From NCBI GenBank assembly GCA_032622095.1, contig CP136063.1:218693982-218757981 (forward strand): DNA of 64,000 bases, given 5' to 3'. The translations under genes were made by a program, and so were the position numbers. Below are positions 10,765-21,274 of the stretch, piece by piece; position 1 is the first letter of the stretch, and every line of letters begins with the position of its first letter. Source of the DNA: Siphonodentalium dalli (taxonomy: Eukaryota > Mollusca > Scaphopoda > Gadilida > Siphonodentaliidae). The notes under the pieces were generated by a model. It did no database searches. It had not been told where the DNA came from and saw only the letters and a list, made by a program, of their open reading frames with translations.

Positions 10765-10988
10765 TATTCCTACTTTCGGTAACCATTTTTTTTCTTCAAA
10801 ATTGCTATCGGTTCGAATTTTCTAAACGTTGGAAGTGTTTGGTACCAGTTGGAAAATTTCAAACTAAAGGTTGGAATTTCGCGGACTTGGTTTCGGTGTG
10901 CTATGCTTCAGGGGAGGGATATACTTGTAAATTACAAAGTATGCGCCTCCCTCCTCAACGGAGACCCTCTATATAACCCGTCCCTATG
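10765..10988. mobile_element. R1 dispersed MITE, short copy 3
   Basis: Contains GTTGGAAAATTTCAAAC-type cores and ends CCCTCTATATAACCCGTCCC, matching R1. Its right edge is only about 27 bp before the acceptor AG of the claudin-like exon at 11016, so it lies next to the branch-point region of that intron. Confidence 0.6.
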
Positions 10989-11015
10989 CATTAACACTCA
11001 CCATTATCCTTGCAG

Positions 11016-11173
11016 CGATATGCCTGACGACATGCGTGGCTATCTTCATAGACAACTTCCATATGGGCATCACACAATATCACGCTGGATTCTGGCTCTG
11101 TTTTGCTGCTATCTTCCTCTACATCACATGTGGACTGTTATCATGTTGCGCCGGTCGTAAAGACAGAAGCTAG
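11016..11173 (+). CDS. Claudin/PMP22-like gene, last exon (upstream paralogue)
   Basis: Preceded by a good acceptor (TATCCTTGCAG, AG at 11014-11015). Entered in phase 1 it reads AICLTTCVAIFIDN, HMGITQYHAGFWLC and FAAIFLYITCGLLSCC, then AGRKDRS and a TAG stop at 11171-11173. It aligns with exon 3 of the downstream gene (42645-42808): both have YxHAGFxLC followed by the fourth membrane helix and a Cys-rich end. It would encode the second extracellular loop and TM4 of a four-helix junction- or membrane-adhesion-type protein. The first two exons were not found upstream in this window; they lie outside it or are lost. The end of this exon is duplicated in tandem just downstream. Confidence 0.7.
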
Positions 11174-11295
11174 ACGCGCGACATCATAGTGGACTGTTAT
11201 CATGCTGCACCGGTCGTAAAGACAGAAGCAAGAAGCGCGACACCACAACCATGTGGACTGGTATCATGCTGCGCCGGTCGTACTGACAGAAGCTA
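11125..11295 (+). repeat. Tandem copies of the exon end, units 1-3
   Basis: A ~60-bp unit containing GTGGACTGTTATCATG, GCGCCGGTCGTAAAGACAGA and AGCTAGACGCGCGAC is repeated. Unit 1 overlaps the last 49 coding bases and the stop codon. Unit 3 is cut at AGCTA by a transposon and resumes at 12076. Confidence 0.85.
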
Positions 11296-12075
11296 CACTC
11301 CTATGACTAATGTGCAGGTTTTCTACACATTATTCATTTTTGATCTTAAACATATTTGTGTAGTATATGTGTAGTTTTATGTACGTACACAAATTGTGTT
11401 ACAATTTTTACACAATAAATGGGTCAATTTCTACACATTTATACACACAGGTGTGCATAAAATCAACATATATCCCTTACACATTTTGTGTAGATTCTTA
11501 CACATACAAATCTTAAACAAGAATGTAAGTTCAGTATTCCGAACTGTGGGTATAGGTATATAGTATTGATGACATATGGAGATGTATATGTTAAAACTTT
11601 CATGGCGTACAATGGTACGTAATATTTTGCTCTGTGATGTGTGAGTTTTCGTTTTAAATGAACAAACCAGGGTCGTGGCGTGGTTGCATAATATTAGTAT
11701 TACCGTATTACAACAATCATATAAACGAGTCTGAGGGCAGTATTTGCCATGAAAGTTTTAACAAATAAATCCTCATATATCATTAATACTATACCCACAA
11801 GTCGGAATTCTGAACTTACATTCCATGCCTACGATCGCTGTAGATTGTATTCCAAAAATATATACTCAAACAATATGGCCGTCATGTATAGCAGATTCTG
11901 AAACTGAAGGCACCGCAATGCGCATGCTCTACGTTCTTACACAATTGTGTGTAACAAAATATACACATTATATGTAGAACGGCACTTGGTCCATGTATTT
12001 GTATGTAAAACTACACATTGCTATGTGTATTAACCGGGTTTACACTTTTGATGTGTAATATTATTTATAACAGTG
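11296..12075. mobile_element. 780-bp TA-targeting element with TGTGTA dyads
   Basis: Inserted in the third exon-end repeat: ...AGAAGCTA | CACTCC...AACAGTG | TAGACGCGCG.... Deleting it with one TA rebuilds the repeat unit exactly, which fixes both ends and a TA target duplication. Termini CACT/AGTG are inverted. The outer ~250 bp on each side are full of CTACACA/TGTGTAG motifs in both orientations, and the middle (11523-11610 against 11740-11825) forms a long imperfect inverted repeat. No coding capacity. TA duplication is typical of Tc1/mariner-like and some other superfamilies; the family is not identified. Confidence 0.8.
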
Positions 12076-12150
12076 TAGACGCGCGACACCACATGTGGAC
12101 TGTTATCGTGCTGCGCCGGTCGTGAATACAGAAGCTAGACGCGCGATATC
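12076..12150 (+). repeat. Exon-end tandem repeat, continuation (unit 4)
   Basis: Resumes the ~60-bp repeat after the inserted element: GACGCGCGACACCACATG, GTGGACTGTTATCGTG, then CAGAAGCTAGACGCGCGAT. The stop codon is again in AGCTAG. Confidence 0.85.
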
Positions 12151-12436
12151 ACAAGATGGAATATAACTAGAAACAGTGCCGGTTTCCTTGGACATAAACT
12201 ACAGTAGCTAGTGAAATCGGCGATGATGCTATGTTACATCGAAGACTTTATGTACTAGTGAGAAAATGTGGCGGTTTTGTGATGTCAAATCAATAGGATT
12301 TCTTTTAAACATTTTATTGTCAGATTTTTCGCTACTTAGATACAGAGAAATTCTTTGTTGAAACTGGATTTATGCAAAATGCGTGCCTGGCCTTTAAATG
12401 AACTTGATATATATTACAAATATATCAATTTCGACC
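12151..12436. other. No gene recognised
   Basis: Probable 3' flank of the upstream claudin-like exon. No polyadenylation site could be singled out. Confidence 0.3.
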
Positions 12437-13200
12437 CGAGACGTGGCGACAGGGGGAGAGTTGTGGGTGTCTCACCCCCCCCCCCAACTTTGATAAAAAT
12501 TTTCAACAGTTGGAAATTTCATACCTGACGCAAATTTTAGTTGGAAATTTCACACCAACAATAGGTTAACAATGTTCTTATAGTTTGATTTTTAAACATA
12601 TTGGGGGGAATTTATTGTTTTGGACCAATATTTGCATAATTTCTACTTTTGGTCAAAATGTTGACCGAAATGTCCACCAGGGTGGGATGTCAGGTTGGAC
12701 ATTCCCAACACTTGGAAATCTTGTGTCCTGGTCCCTCCCCATGGCCAGTCAAAAACTTCTAGTAAATTTAAAAAAACAGAGTGTCCTACATTTGGCCAAC
12801 ATTGTCATTGGAATTGGCATCAGTTGTAAATTTTCCAACCTGAGTGGTGGTGTCAGGTTTGAAATTTCCAACTCTAGGAAAGCTTGAAGCCAGTATAGAT
12901 GCAATAGGATTTTGCGATTTTCCCTGTTGAGATTTCCAAATTTTCATGGTCCCTCCCCTGTGGCCAAAAAAACTGCGATTTGTTTAAGAAAACAATATTT
13001 TACTACATTTGGTCAAAATTGTGGACTTAAATGGTCATCAGTTGGAGAAATTTCAAACCTAAGGGTGACTATGAGTTTTGAAATTTCCAACTCTAGGAAA
13101 GTTTGATGCCCGGTGTGTCCTGGTCTCTTAATTGTCCGTAGCCATTTGCATTTGTTTGGAGTTGGACCACAAGATGTTAGGATTTAAGCAATCTTCAGGC
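12437..13200. mobile_element. R1 dispersed MITE, copy 4
   Basis: Starts CGAGACGTGGCGACAGGGGG and holds at least six GTTGGAAATTT/AAATTTCCAAC cores in pairs. It closely parallels copy 5 at 30772-31555. The right end is eroded and placed approximately. Confidence 0.65.
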
Positions 13201-13317
13201 TCAAATATCTGAATGCTGTCATACCGGTTATATATAGAACCATGGTTTATGAATATATTCGCTATTAGGCCTGAGCATTGAGGTACAGGGGTTTCAAATG
13301 GAATTGTGCAAAACTAG

Positions 13318-13374
13318 CGATGACGACGACGATGACACCGACGACGACGATGACGATGATGATGATGATGATGA
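13318..13374. repeat. (GAC/GAT)n microsatellite
   Basis: Runs of GACGACGAC then GATGATGATG over about 55 bp. No reading frame continues on either side. Confidence 0.9.
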
Positions 13375-14675
13375 TATATCGCATATTTGAGAATGCATGG
13401 CACAATACGATCGGGTTTCTGTGGATCGGGATGTGTGGATAGGGTTACTGGTTGCCAATGTGTATTAATTTTAGCGATATCTCTCTGCGTTGTTAATTTA
13501 GTAAAATCTGAAATTTAAATGAATGTTATGTTAGGAAAGACATAGCTAATAGAATCATGCACCTTCCCTAGTTGATTTTATCATAACAGTTAGTATCTAA
13601 AACAAGGTTTTGTCGCGGATCTAATTTTAGGAGCAAAGCGTAATCTGTCTGATTAATTTTCCATCAGCTATATTTATCAATAAGGTAGCTTGTCCTTTTT
13701 TTTTTGTTGGCTTTCAAATTAGTTAATTGTTTAATAGCTTTGAATCCTCCTCCATCCCTCCACCACCTTTCACAGCAAACTAAAAAAACACACATTTAAT
13801 ATTTACCGCTAACTCCAGCTCTCTGTTGTCATACCTAGTTTTCGTCGTATGTAAAATCCATGCAATCCATGTATTTTACATGGTCACACCAACCATTGAT
13901 AGTATTAATCGCATACGGGCGATCGGTCCATTTCTTCTTTCGTGGATGCCGAAATGAATACATCCTGTCTGATATATGTTGCTGTTTCTCACAAGTTTTA
14001 ATTCATTTTGAATCAGTCAATATTATACTTGATTTATTTCTTGTTATTTCTTGGAAACAGGGTCATCCAAAACAAAAAATTAAATTTGAAGCTCATTTCG
14101 GACGATACCGGTTTGTTGAGATTGCTCGGATAATCTGAGAACGAGCTCTTGTGATAACATTCAATTGGGATTTCCATGCAAATATCCATTACAGCCCAAA
14201 CAGATTACTGCAGGCAGAGCGTTGAAATTTAAAAGAATGACACCCCCCCCCCCATTTTTCTCCCAGAATTTACAGAACAGTATATGTTTCTCAAGCCAAA
14301 TGTTGGAACAAATTACTAACTGTCACAAGTTTAGCCTATACAGGCTTGAATTATAACATTTTCTACCATAATCCATGGTTAGGGGGAGCTGGTTCTCGAA
14401 AGCTTCGAATTACTAAGGGATTTAGTTGAATGTATCAACCGGGATTATCTGTGAAAGAATGCACAATATATTGTTTTACTTGAATATTCCATATTTGTAC
14501 TAAGGACTCATGGAGTTGCATACCCCCACCCCCCCCCCCCCCCCCCCGAGGAAATATGCAATTGTCAGTCAGGTAGCTTCTGTGATAATACAGCGCCCAT
14601 GTTCAGCCCAAGCCTTTGGGGAAATTCTGAGGCCATCACTGGTATAAACACAAGAGAAGACTGACAATGATTTAA
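13375..14675. other. No gene recognised; poly-C tract at 14524-14548
   Basis: AT-rich sequence with short C runs and one near-pure C tract of about 25 bases, which is a likely place for assembly length error. No coding signal. Confidence 0.35.
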
Positions 14676-15135
14676 AGGAATCAGGGAGCTAAATGTGTTC
14701 TAGAGTCGGGGAGCGAGTACACCGTGGAATGCTAAAGGTGAAGGTAACTGAAGAATGACCTTCACCTGATACATGCGACACGTTATTAAAGGATGACATC
14801 GCGTTTATTTGATTTGTACATAATATCTAAATAATTTAAACTGGTGAATGAATGTGGGAATGGATTTTTGTGAGCGGGAAATTTATTTAACTAGCTGCTG
14901 TAGTCCTGGGTTTTTCCAGATCAAATTTGGCTGTGAGATAGCCCTGTCGTAGACTTGGGGATTTATTTTAAAAAGTAAACACATGACCTATGATTTTTCT
15001 TGCATTTTCGTGATCAACTGGTGTCAATCTAGCTGGGTAAACATCACTGGTATGGCTTGCAGGCTTCAATTCGGTGAATTTGGCCGAAACGTTAACACTG
15101 TCGCCTATGGGAAACCATTTAGTTCAGTGATTCCT
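14676..15135. mobile_element. 460-bp element, twin copy 1
   Basis: Starts AGGAATCA and ends TGATTCCT, an 8-bp inverted terminus. It matches 16031-16490 over the full 460 bp with only a few substitutions and no length change. No clear target duplication and no coding capacity. Confidence 0.7.
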
Positions 15136-16030
15136 ATAAGGAAAATTTGAATTTTACGAAAATTCACGTCTCGCCATGATAAGTTGTTAATTCCATATTT
15201 TCTTATTTTAAAATGATAATAACCACATTTTGGACATATTTAAAGAAGAAACCCATGGATTCGCCTGTAGATAGAAAAGAAAGTGATAAATCTGGGAATT
15301 TTGCATGGACATCCGGTACCATTAGGGGGTCAGGGGGTCTAAAGCCCCTCTCCCACAATTTTGAGGAGTCTTAGCCCCCCCCCATTGGGAAAAGGTGACA
15401 GTTGACCCAATTAAGCTTTCCCGGCACGCTGTAGACTTAACGGGGACCGTAGCCCCACCCCAAGTCGGGGAGGGTGGGGGGGAGGGTGATGGCATCACCA
15501 CAAGAGTTACTGTCGTGCAAAATTGTCATGGCAGGTTTGTTAAACAGACCGTATTCCCTGCCATCTGGTAAAATTTCATGTCTGATGCTGTGTCTGATGG
15601 TGTATCATTATGTTTAGATATTTAAATTGACGTATGGTTGATTTATATTGCTATTAAAGTATTTTTTATTTTAATCTTCTGTTAATTTTGGTAAATGTTT
15701 ATTATAAATTGCCAAATTCGGCATGAAAAGTGTTTAAAATTGGACAATATATCGCTCTCAAAGTGTATATTAACATTTCCTCTTCAATTTAGTAATATTA
15801 TGGTATATCAGGGCATAGTTCAGTTATATGAGATGCATCAGCTAGTAAAATTGAAAAAAATATCTTAATTTTTTGGCTTTATTTTGAGGATTGACACTAA
15901 TTTTCAGGATGCCTCATATTGGAAAAATAAACCACTACTGCTTGATATAATCCATTTTTGATTTCAGTAAGGTCTATATTTTGATAAAATACTATAAGAA
16001 ACGCCGTGTTTCACACATGTACATATATAT
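15136..16030. other. Spacer between the 460-bp twins
   Basis: Contains G-rich and C-rich runs (15316-15485) and AT-rich sequence. I see no gag, pol or other coding trace, so the twins are not evidently LTRs. Confidence 0.4.
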
Positions 16031-16490
16031 AGGAATCAGGGCGCTAAATGTGTTCTAGAGTCGGGGAGCGAGTACACCGTGGAATGCTAAAGGTGAAGGT
16101 AACTGAAGAATGACCTTCATCTGATACATGCGACACGTTATTAAAGGATGACATCGCGTTTATTTGATTTGTACATAATATCTAAATAATTTAAACTGGT
16201 GAATGAATGTGGGAATGGATTTTTGTGAGCGGGAAATTTATTTAACTAGCTGCTGTAGTCCTGGGTTTTTCCAGATCAAATTTGGCTGTGAGATAGCCCT
16301 GTCGTAGACTTGGGGATTTATTTTAAAAAGTAAACACATGACCTATGATTTTTCTTGCATTTTCGTGATCAACTGGTGTCAATCTAGCTGGGTAAACATC
16401 ACTGGTATGGCTTGCAGGCTTCAATTCGGTGAATTTGGCCGAAACGTTAACACTGTCGCCTATGGGAAACCATTTAGTTCAGTGATTCCT
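16031..16490. mobile_element. 460-bp element, twin copy 2
   Basis: Same AGGAATCA...TGATTCCT boundaries and exact length as copy 1. Flanks differ completely from those of copy 1, which places the element ends at these bases. Confidence 0.7.
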
Positions 16491-16688
16491 AAACAGAACG
16501 TCCACCATTTGGGTTATCCCGCGAACAATTATTTTAAGCGACCTGACGACTTCGTCCGAGTCAACAGCTCTCTGCACACACAGAGCTTGGCTCACTGTGG
16601 TCAAACACAGCCGCAACGATTGGGTTGTCAGCGGACACACATTACATGTCTGTGTGATCCATGTAAAACGCCAAATACACGATCTTAA

Positions 16689-17080
16689 CCCTTTACCCAA
16701 CAGAAGGGCCCTGTGCCAATGCATTCTCTTATATATGCGAGTCGACCATATGTCGCCTCGCATATATAAGATAATGCATTGGCTTAACACATTAAAAATT
16801 ATAAAATTGTTAAAGAATGTAAGAAAAAATGTTAAAAAGTGTTAAAAAAAGATTTTTTTTAGGCCAATGCATTCTCTTATATATGCGAGGCGACCTATGG
16901 TCGACTCGCATATATAAGAGAATGCATTGGCACAGGGTATAACTGTAACCATCACAATGTGGTCAATGAGCCGGTTCCAATGATATCCATATTTGTATGG
17001 TTCTATTGAGACAGACCGAAGATAGTTTAGGCTGTTGAAGCTTTATTTGGCCGGTTTTGGCCGGTTTGTTGGGTAAAGGG
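16689..17080. mobile_element. piggyBac-type MITE with foldback core, copy B
   Basis: TTAA at 16685-16688 and 17081-17084 flanks the perfect TIR CCCTTTACCCAACA / TGTTGGGTAAAGGG. The 392-bp element is the same length as the copy at 35637-36028. Its centre (about 16709-16936) is foldback family F (CCAATGCATTCTC... in both directions). TTAA duplication and CCC-starting TIRs are known for piggyBac. No transposase. Confidence 0.85.
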
Positions 17081-17218
17081 TTAACAGAGATGCATGTGTG
17101 CATCCACCCTCAGGGGAGTTAGTGTCGCGCTCATGTTGCCCTCTTCTATTCCAACATATTGAATATGAGTATCATGACTATGTTGTTATTGGTGGCGGAT
17201 TTCGTCCATACATCAAAA

Positions 17219-17290
17219 TAGATGTATCTATTTATCTATCTCTCTATCTTGCTCTCGTTAGCTCTCGCTTTCTCTCTCTTGCTCTGTACT
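17219..17290. repeat. Pyrimidine-rich CTAT/CTCT microsatellite
   Basis: Imperfect ATCTATCTATCTCTCTAT and GCTCTCGCTTTCTCTC runs on the plus strand. Confidence 0.8.
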
Positions 17291-17589
17291 TCTATTGAGG
17301 TGTATTTTTATTATAGATTTCATTTATGTATTGATTGTGTATGTTGTTACCGATATGTGAATTGTTATCTTTTAACTTTAACTAATAAAAACTTCTGAAA
17401 AATGATAAATTCAACTGCTTCATCGTGTAATAGTGCATGGATTATTCCAGTCTGTTCTTTAAATTTACATTGGGTAGTTCCCTCATAGATGAGATAAGTT
17501 TATTTGGCAAAACATCCTTATAAGGACAGTATGCATACATAATAACATATAATTGTACATTATGTATTGAACAGTATAATAAATGATAT

Positions 17590-17870
17590 TAATAGAAGGT
17601 AATGAATAACATCAGTAACGATCAATTAAGCATAGGGTCGTCTCGTCTGTATTTATTAATTGATTTATTATTCGATGCTCGTCGCGTACGGAGAATACTC
17701 TTCGGATCATATGACAAATTGAAGTGCATGTTTTTGAAATATTGTTGGATAAGATGTCCAGTTTGGGTCATGCTTTCAAAGTCTGGGAACTGTGTCTTCA
17801 TTATGTTTATGAGTTCGAGGCGTGGTGTACGGTAAGCACTGCATTCTCATAAGTTGTATCACTCCTGGTA
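17590..17870 (-). pseudogene. Possible LINE C-terminal remnant
   Basis: The minus strand reads ECSAYRTPRLELINIMKTQF followed by DFESMTQTGHLIQQYFKNMH, reminiscent of the H...C-x-x-Y-xx-R tail after the zinc knuckle in some LINE ORF2 proteins. About 120 bp further on in the minus direction a CCAAATAAACTTATCTC stretch resembles a LINE 3' end. Only one block matches and no RT is nearby, so this is tentative. Confidence 0.3.
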
Positions 17871-17984
17871 CAGTGGTCCTGCCTATTTGATATGATGCCG
17901 CATTGTGCCCTGCATAGTTGTGTAGTGTTTGGCCAATCCGAGTGATTTGAGAAAAAGCCAGTGTCTGTGTGAAACATTCAAGAA

Positions 17985-18790
17985 GATATATATTTTGGAA
18001 AATTTTAATAAAGGCTGCGCTGTTGTTTGCAAATAGACATGAATAGCAACCTTGATTATAGTTGATTTCCAATAACTAATAAAACCGGTATTAAAATATT
18101 TTGCAATATATATGTTTTTGAATGTTTGATAGGCACAATGGCTTTTCCTGGATATGTTCAGATCACCCGAACATCGTAAACATGACAAATTTAGAAAAAT
18201 TAACGATAATTGTTCTTAACAGCATCAGTTTGCCCTAACAACATCATATCAATTCAGCAGAATCCACCAGCGTCATAGCACTTTGGCAGGACTACTTGAC
18301 CAGGGGTGAGTTATATGTCAAATGAAAGGGAATTCCATTGCCAATAAGGATATTTTGGGTGAACTGATATTGAACCTCGTTACTGGTATAGTCTATATTG
18401 ATATTTTAGTATTTTTCCACAGGGACCTGTGATTGAAACGAAATAATCTATGTCTTTGTAGCCGAGAATACGGCAATTAATAATATCGACGTACCAACAC
18501 ATTTAAACAATATTTTAATATTGGCTGCGCTGCATGCATGGAGTTTTCAAAACGGCGCTTAAAATATTTTACAATATATATATCTTTGAATGTTTTATAC
18601 AAATAATGGCTTTTCTTGGATTTGTTTAGATTAACCCAATACATCGAAAATGACAACTTCAGAAAAAAAATTATTAACAGCATCAGTTTGCCCTATCAGC
18701 ATCATATCAATTCAACAGGACTCGCCAGCATCATAGCAATTAGGCAGGACCCACCAACATGCCCAGGGGCGGGTAACAATTAGCAGGAGG
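17985..18790 (+). repeat. Dispersed family G, two direct copies
   Basis: Two similar ~300-bp segments (about 17985-18320 and 18535-18790) share ACAATATATATnTnTTTGAATG, AATGGCTTTTCnTGGAT, CAGCATCAGTTTGCCCTA and an AGCAGGACCnACC-type end. Further copies lie at 20040-20450 and 61185-61935, where two copies face each other. No coding sequence. The end of this family appears to seed the minisatellites at 18770-19140 and 56925-57815. Confidence 0.55.
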
Positions 18791-19140
18791 ACATGACCGG
18801 GGGTGTTTTAAATTAGTAGGACCACATGACCAGGGGAAGTATAAATTAGCATGGCCACGTGACCAGGGGGTATAAATTAGCAGTATCACATGGCTCCTGG
18901 TAATAAATTAGCATGGCCACATGACCAAGGATGTGCATGGGTGTAAATTAGCAGGACATGACCTGATGGTATAAACTAGCATGACCACATCACCAGGGGG
19001 TATAAATTAGCATTGCCACGTGGCCAGGGGCGGGTGTAAATTAGCATGGCCACGTGACCAGGGAGGTATAAATTAGCAGAACAACATGATCAGCGGGTAT
19101 AAATTAGCATGACCACGTGACCAGGGGTGTGCATCGGCGG
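18770..19140. repeat. ~33-bp minisatellite (AAATTAGCA...GACCAGGGG)
   Basis: About 11 diverged units of the type TATAAATTAGCATGGCCACG with TGACCAGGGG. The first unit runs out of the AGCAGGACC end of family G, suggesting that the array grew from the end of that repeat. Confidence 0.8.
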
Positions 19141-20030
19141 TGTAGTTACTTCCATTTGATACTAACATTCTGTATTGCTGCAATAGGATTCGCAAAAATA
19201 TCTGTGAACAAATACAATGTACATACACACTACCGGTGGTGATGTGACCGTCTTCCCGGCATCGCTATAAAACTACAGCCAAGAGAAAATATCGATATCA
19301 AATCAACATTAATTGATAGAAGCATTTCAGGCGAGGTGTCTTCGACTCATATCTATTATTTTATACACCGGAAACAAAATAAAAAATATTTACGAATATA
19401 TCATCCATTTTGAGTACCATAAATAAAAAGCATCAGCCGTACCGTTTGCTGCACCCACAAGTAAGCGTACCTTACCCCAAGCTGCAAAGTAGAGTTAAGT
19501 TCCCTCGCTACGCTATGTATGAACGCTACCAGGCATATGTATTTTCTTAATTAAATATAACTTATTTTTATTGAAGTGTTTTGTCACTTACAATTCATTC
19601 TGGCTTGATTTTCAAATGAATATGGACAAATTCAGTTTTTCAAAATAATGCAGAATGAATTGTAACCTACACAAGTCTCAAATAAATAAATGTGACATTT
19701 CTTCACATTACATTGTAGATTCTGGCAGTGGTAAGTCCTGCGAGGGAAATGAACTCTGCATGGAGCTTGATTCTACCCACGATCCATTAATAGGAGGTTC
19801 TTATGGCCATGTATATTTACTTTTAACGACGGAAGTTTTAACACAATTATTGACAGCCTAGAACAAGTTCCAATGGTCGTCTTTTATAAAGGGCGTCCAT
19901 TCTTTACAAGCCCAAAAAGCAGTACATGTATATAATAAAGAGCGTTCGCAATTATGAGCTTTTATGATCGTTTTCGTTGAATTACTTTTGATTGGTTGTA
20001 AGATTTTAGCTGTGTCATTCTTGGCCACGT
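19141..20030. other. No gene; dispersed repeat copy at about 19560-19770
   Basis: The stretch with GAAGTGTTTTGTCACTTACA, ATTCATTCTGGCTTGA and GGTAAGTCCTG recurs, diverged, at about 21740-21990 inside a transposon, so it is a repeat and not an exon. Confidence 0.45.
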
Positions 20031-20039
20031 GATCCGGCT

Positions 20040-20450
20040 AATGTGTCATGATGCGGTTGAGTCCTGCTGAATTGCTATGATGATGCTGTTTATAAAAAGT
20101 ACAGTTAACTTTTTTGTTTGTCTTTTTCGCAGTATTCCGATAATCTGAACATATCCAGGAAAATGCACTATGCGTATAAACATTCAGAAACATATTTATT
20201 ACGAAATATTTTTAACATTGGTTGTATTAGATGTGGAATCGACTATAATTAAGATGGATGTTCACGTAGTTTTAGAAACACCAGCGTAGGCATTATTGTA
20301 TTTTTCAAATATATATATATGTTCTTGAATGTTTCATACACCACACTGTTTTTTCTCTCTCAAAACGCTCGGATTATACAAACACGGCGAAAATGACAAC
20401 TTTAGAAAAAACAACGGCATCAGTTTGCCCTACCCGCATCATATATATAT
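20040..20450. mobile_element. Family G foldback pair
   Basis: One half (20040-20235) reads TCCTGCTGAATTGCTATGAT...; the other half (20280-20450) is its diverged inverse, ending ACGGCATCAGTTTGCCCTA. Together they form a ~410-bp foldback like that at 61185-61935. Confidence 0.5.
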
Positions 20451-20551
20451 ATATACTTTTATAGGAGAGGGTGTCTTTACGCGGCACCAACCTACAGTGA
20501 GTTGAAATTAAATTTCCCGAACTTGAAAGTTTGGGTCTGATTCAAGGGGGT

Positions 20552-20700
20552 TGGAGTTGGACACCCCACAACGGGGACCCTCCAGCGATACACTGTATAC
20601 ACCCCACCACAACGGGGGGCCCTCCGGTCACACGCTGTAGACACCCCATAGCGGGGGCCATCTGACCACGGCATGTCGACACCCAATAACGGAACCCGAT
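20552..20700. repeat. GC-rich ~55-bp tandem repeat
   Basis: About three imperfect units with GACACCCCACAACGGGGACC and a CACnCTGTA segment. Islands of high GC in an AT-rich background. Confidence 0.6.
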
Positions 20701-21038
20701 TGTCACGTCGAGTAAACGGGTATACGCACAAGCCTACTTCAACAAAGGAACAAAACGCATCAAAGCCGAAAATATATGGACCACAAGTCAATCGCGTGGC
20801 TTATGTATCCCTTTGATTTATGTAATTGTCTCGCTAAAAAAAATCCGAGGGTTATGGAAAAAGCGTGCGTGTGGATTGTCATGTCCATTTATAAAAACCA
20901 CTCATCCATGAAAATGTCCGGTCACTCAGCATGCTGAGATATACTTGTGGTCATATCGATCAGAGGTTTACTAAGGCAGGTCAGCGCATATTCACCTCCG
21001 AGTGTGTCATTTTGTGGTTTTATTCTGTTCTTTGCGAT

Positions 21039-21235
21039 ATGGTTGTCTGTGGGAACACAGTTGCGATTGTGTCGTGCATGGCGTGTGTGGCAGCCATCGT
21101 GAGTGTGGCGATACCATACTGGGTATACAAATCGACGGGTGGATATTCTTTTAGCATGGGACTATGGCAGGTCTGTTACGGAGAAATATGCGGGTATCTC
21201 GGAGCAAACACCGGAGACATCCAACAAGACCTTGA
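21039..21235 (+). CDS. Claudin/PMP22-like gene, first exon 1a (intact)
   Basis: Starts ATG (21039), reads MVVCGNTVAIVSCMACVAAI (start of the first membrane helix), then PYWVY and GLWQVCYGEICGYLG, and ends DIQQDL plus GA at a GTAAGT donor (21236). The W...GLWxxC...C pattern in the first extracellular loop is the signature of the claudin/PMP22/EMP superfamily. The 197-nt length and phase 2 donor equal those of exon 1b at 35549-36141 after removal of its MITE. No exon 2 or 3 copy is visible before 35 kb. Spliced to exons 2 and 3 at 41519 and 42645 it would give a complete 177-residue protein. It could therefore be a functional alternative first exon or the orphan head of a lost paralogue. A 2.9-kb transposon starts 39 bp after the donor. 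Confidence 0.75.
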
Positions 21236-21274
21236 GTAAGTACATTTAACATGCGGATCAGGTCCGGCACAACT

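Noticed and set aside
14676-16490. LTR retrotransposon with 460-bp LTRs
   Set aside because: Ends are not TG...CA, and the 895-bp spacer has no primer-binding site, polypurine tract or coding trace that I can see.
18770-19140. Regularly spaced repeats resembling a CRISPR array
   Set aside because: Eukaryotic context, contiguous diverged minisatellite units without unique spacers, and no cas genes.
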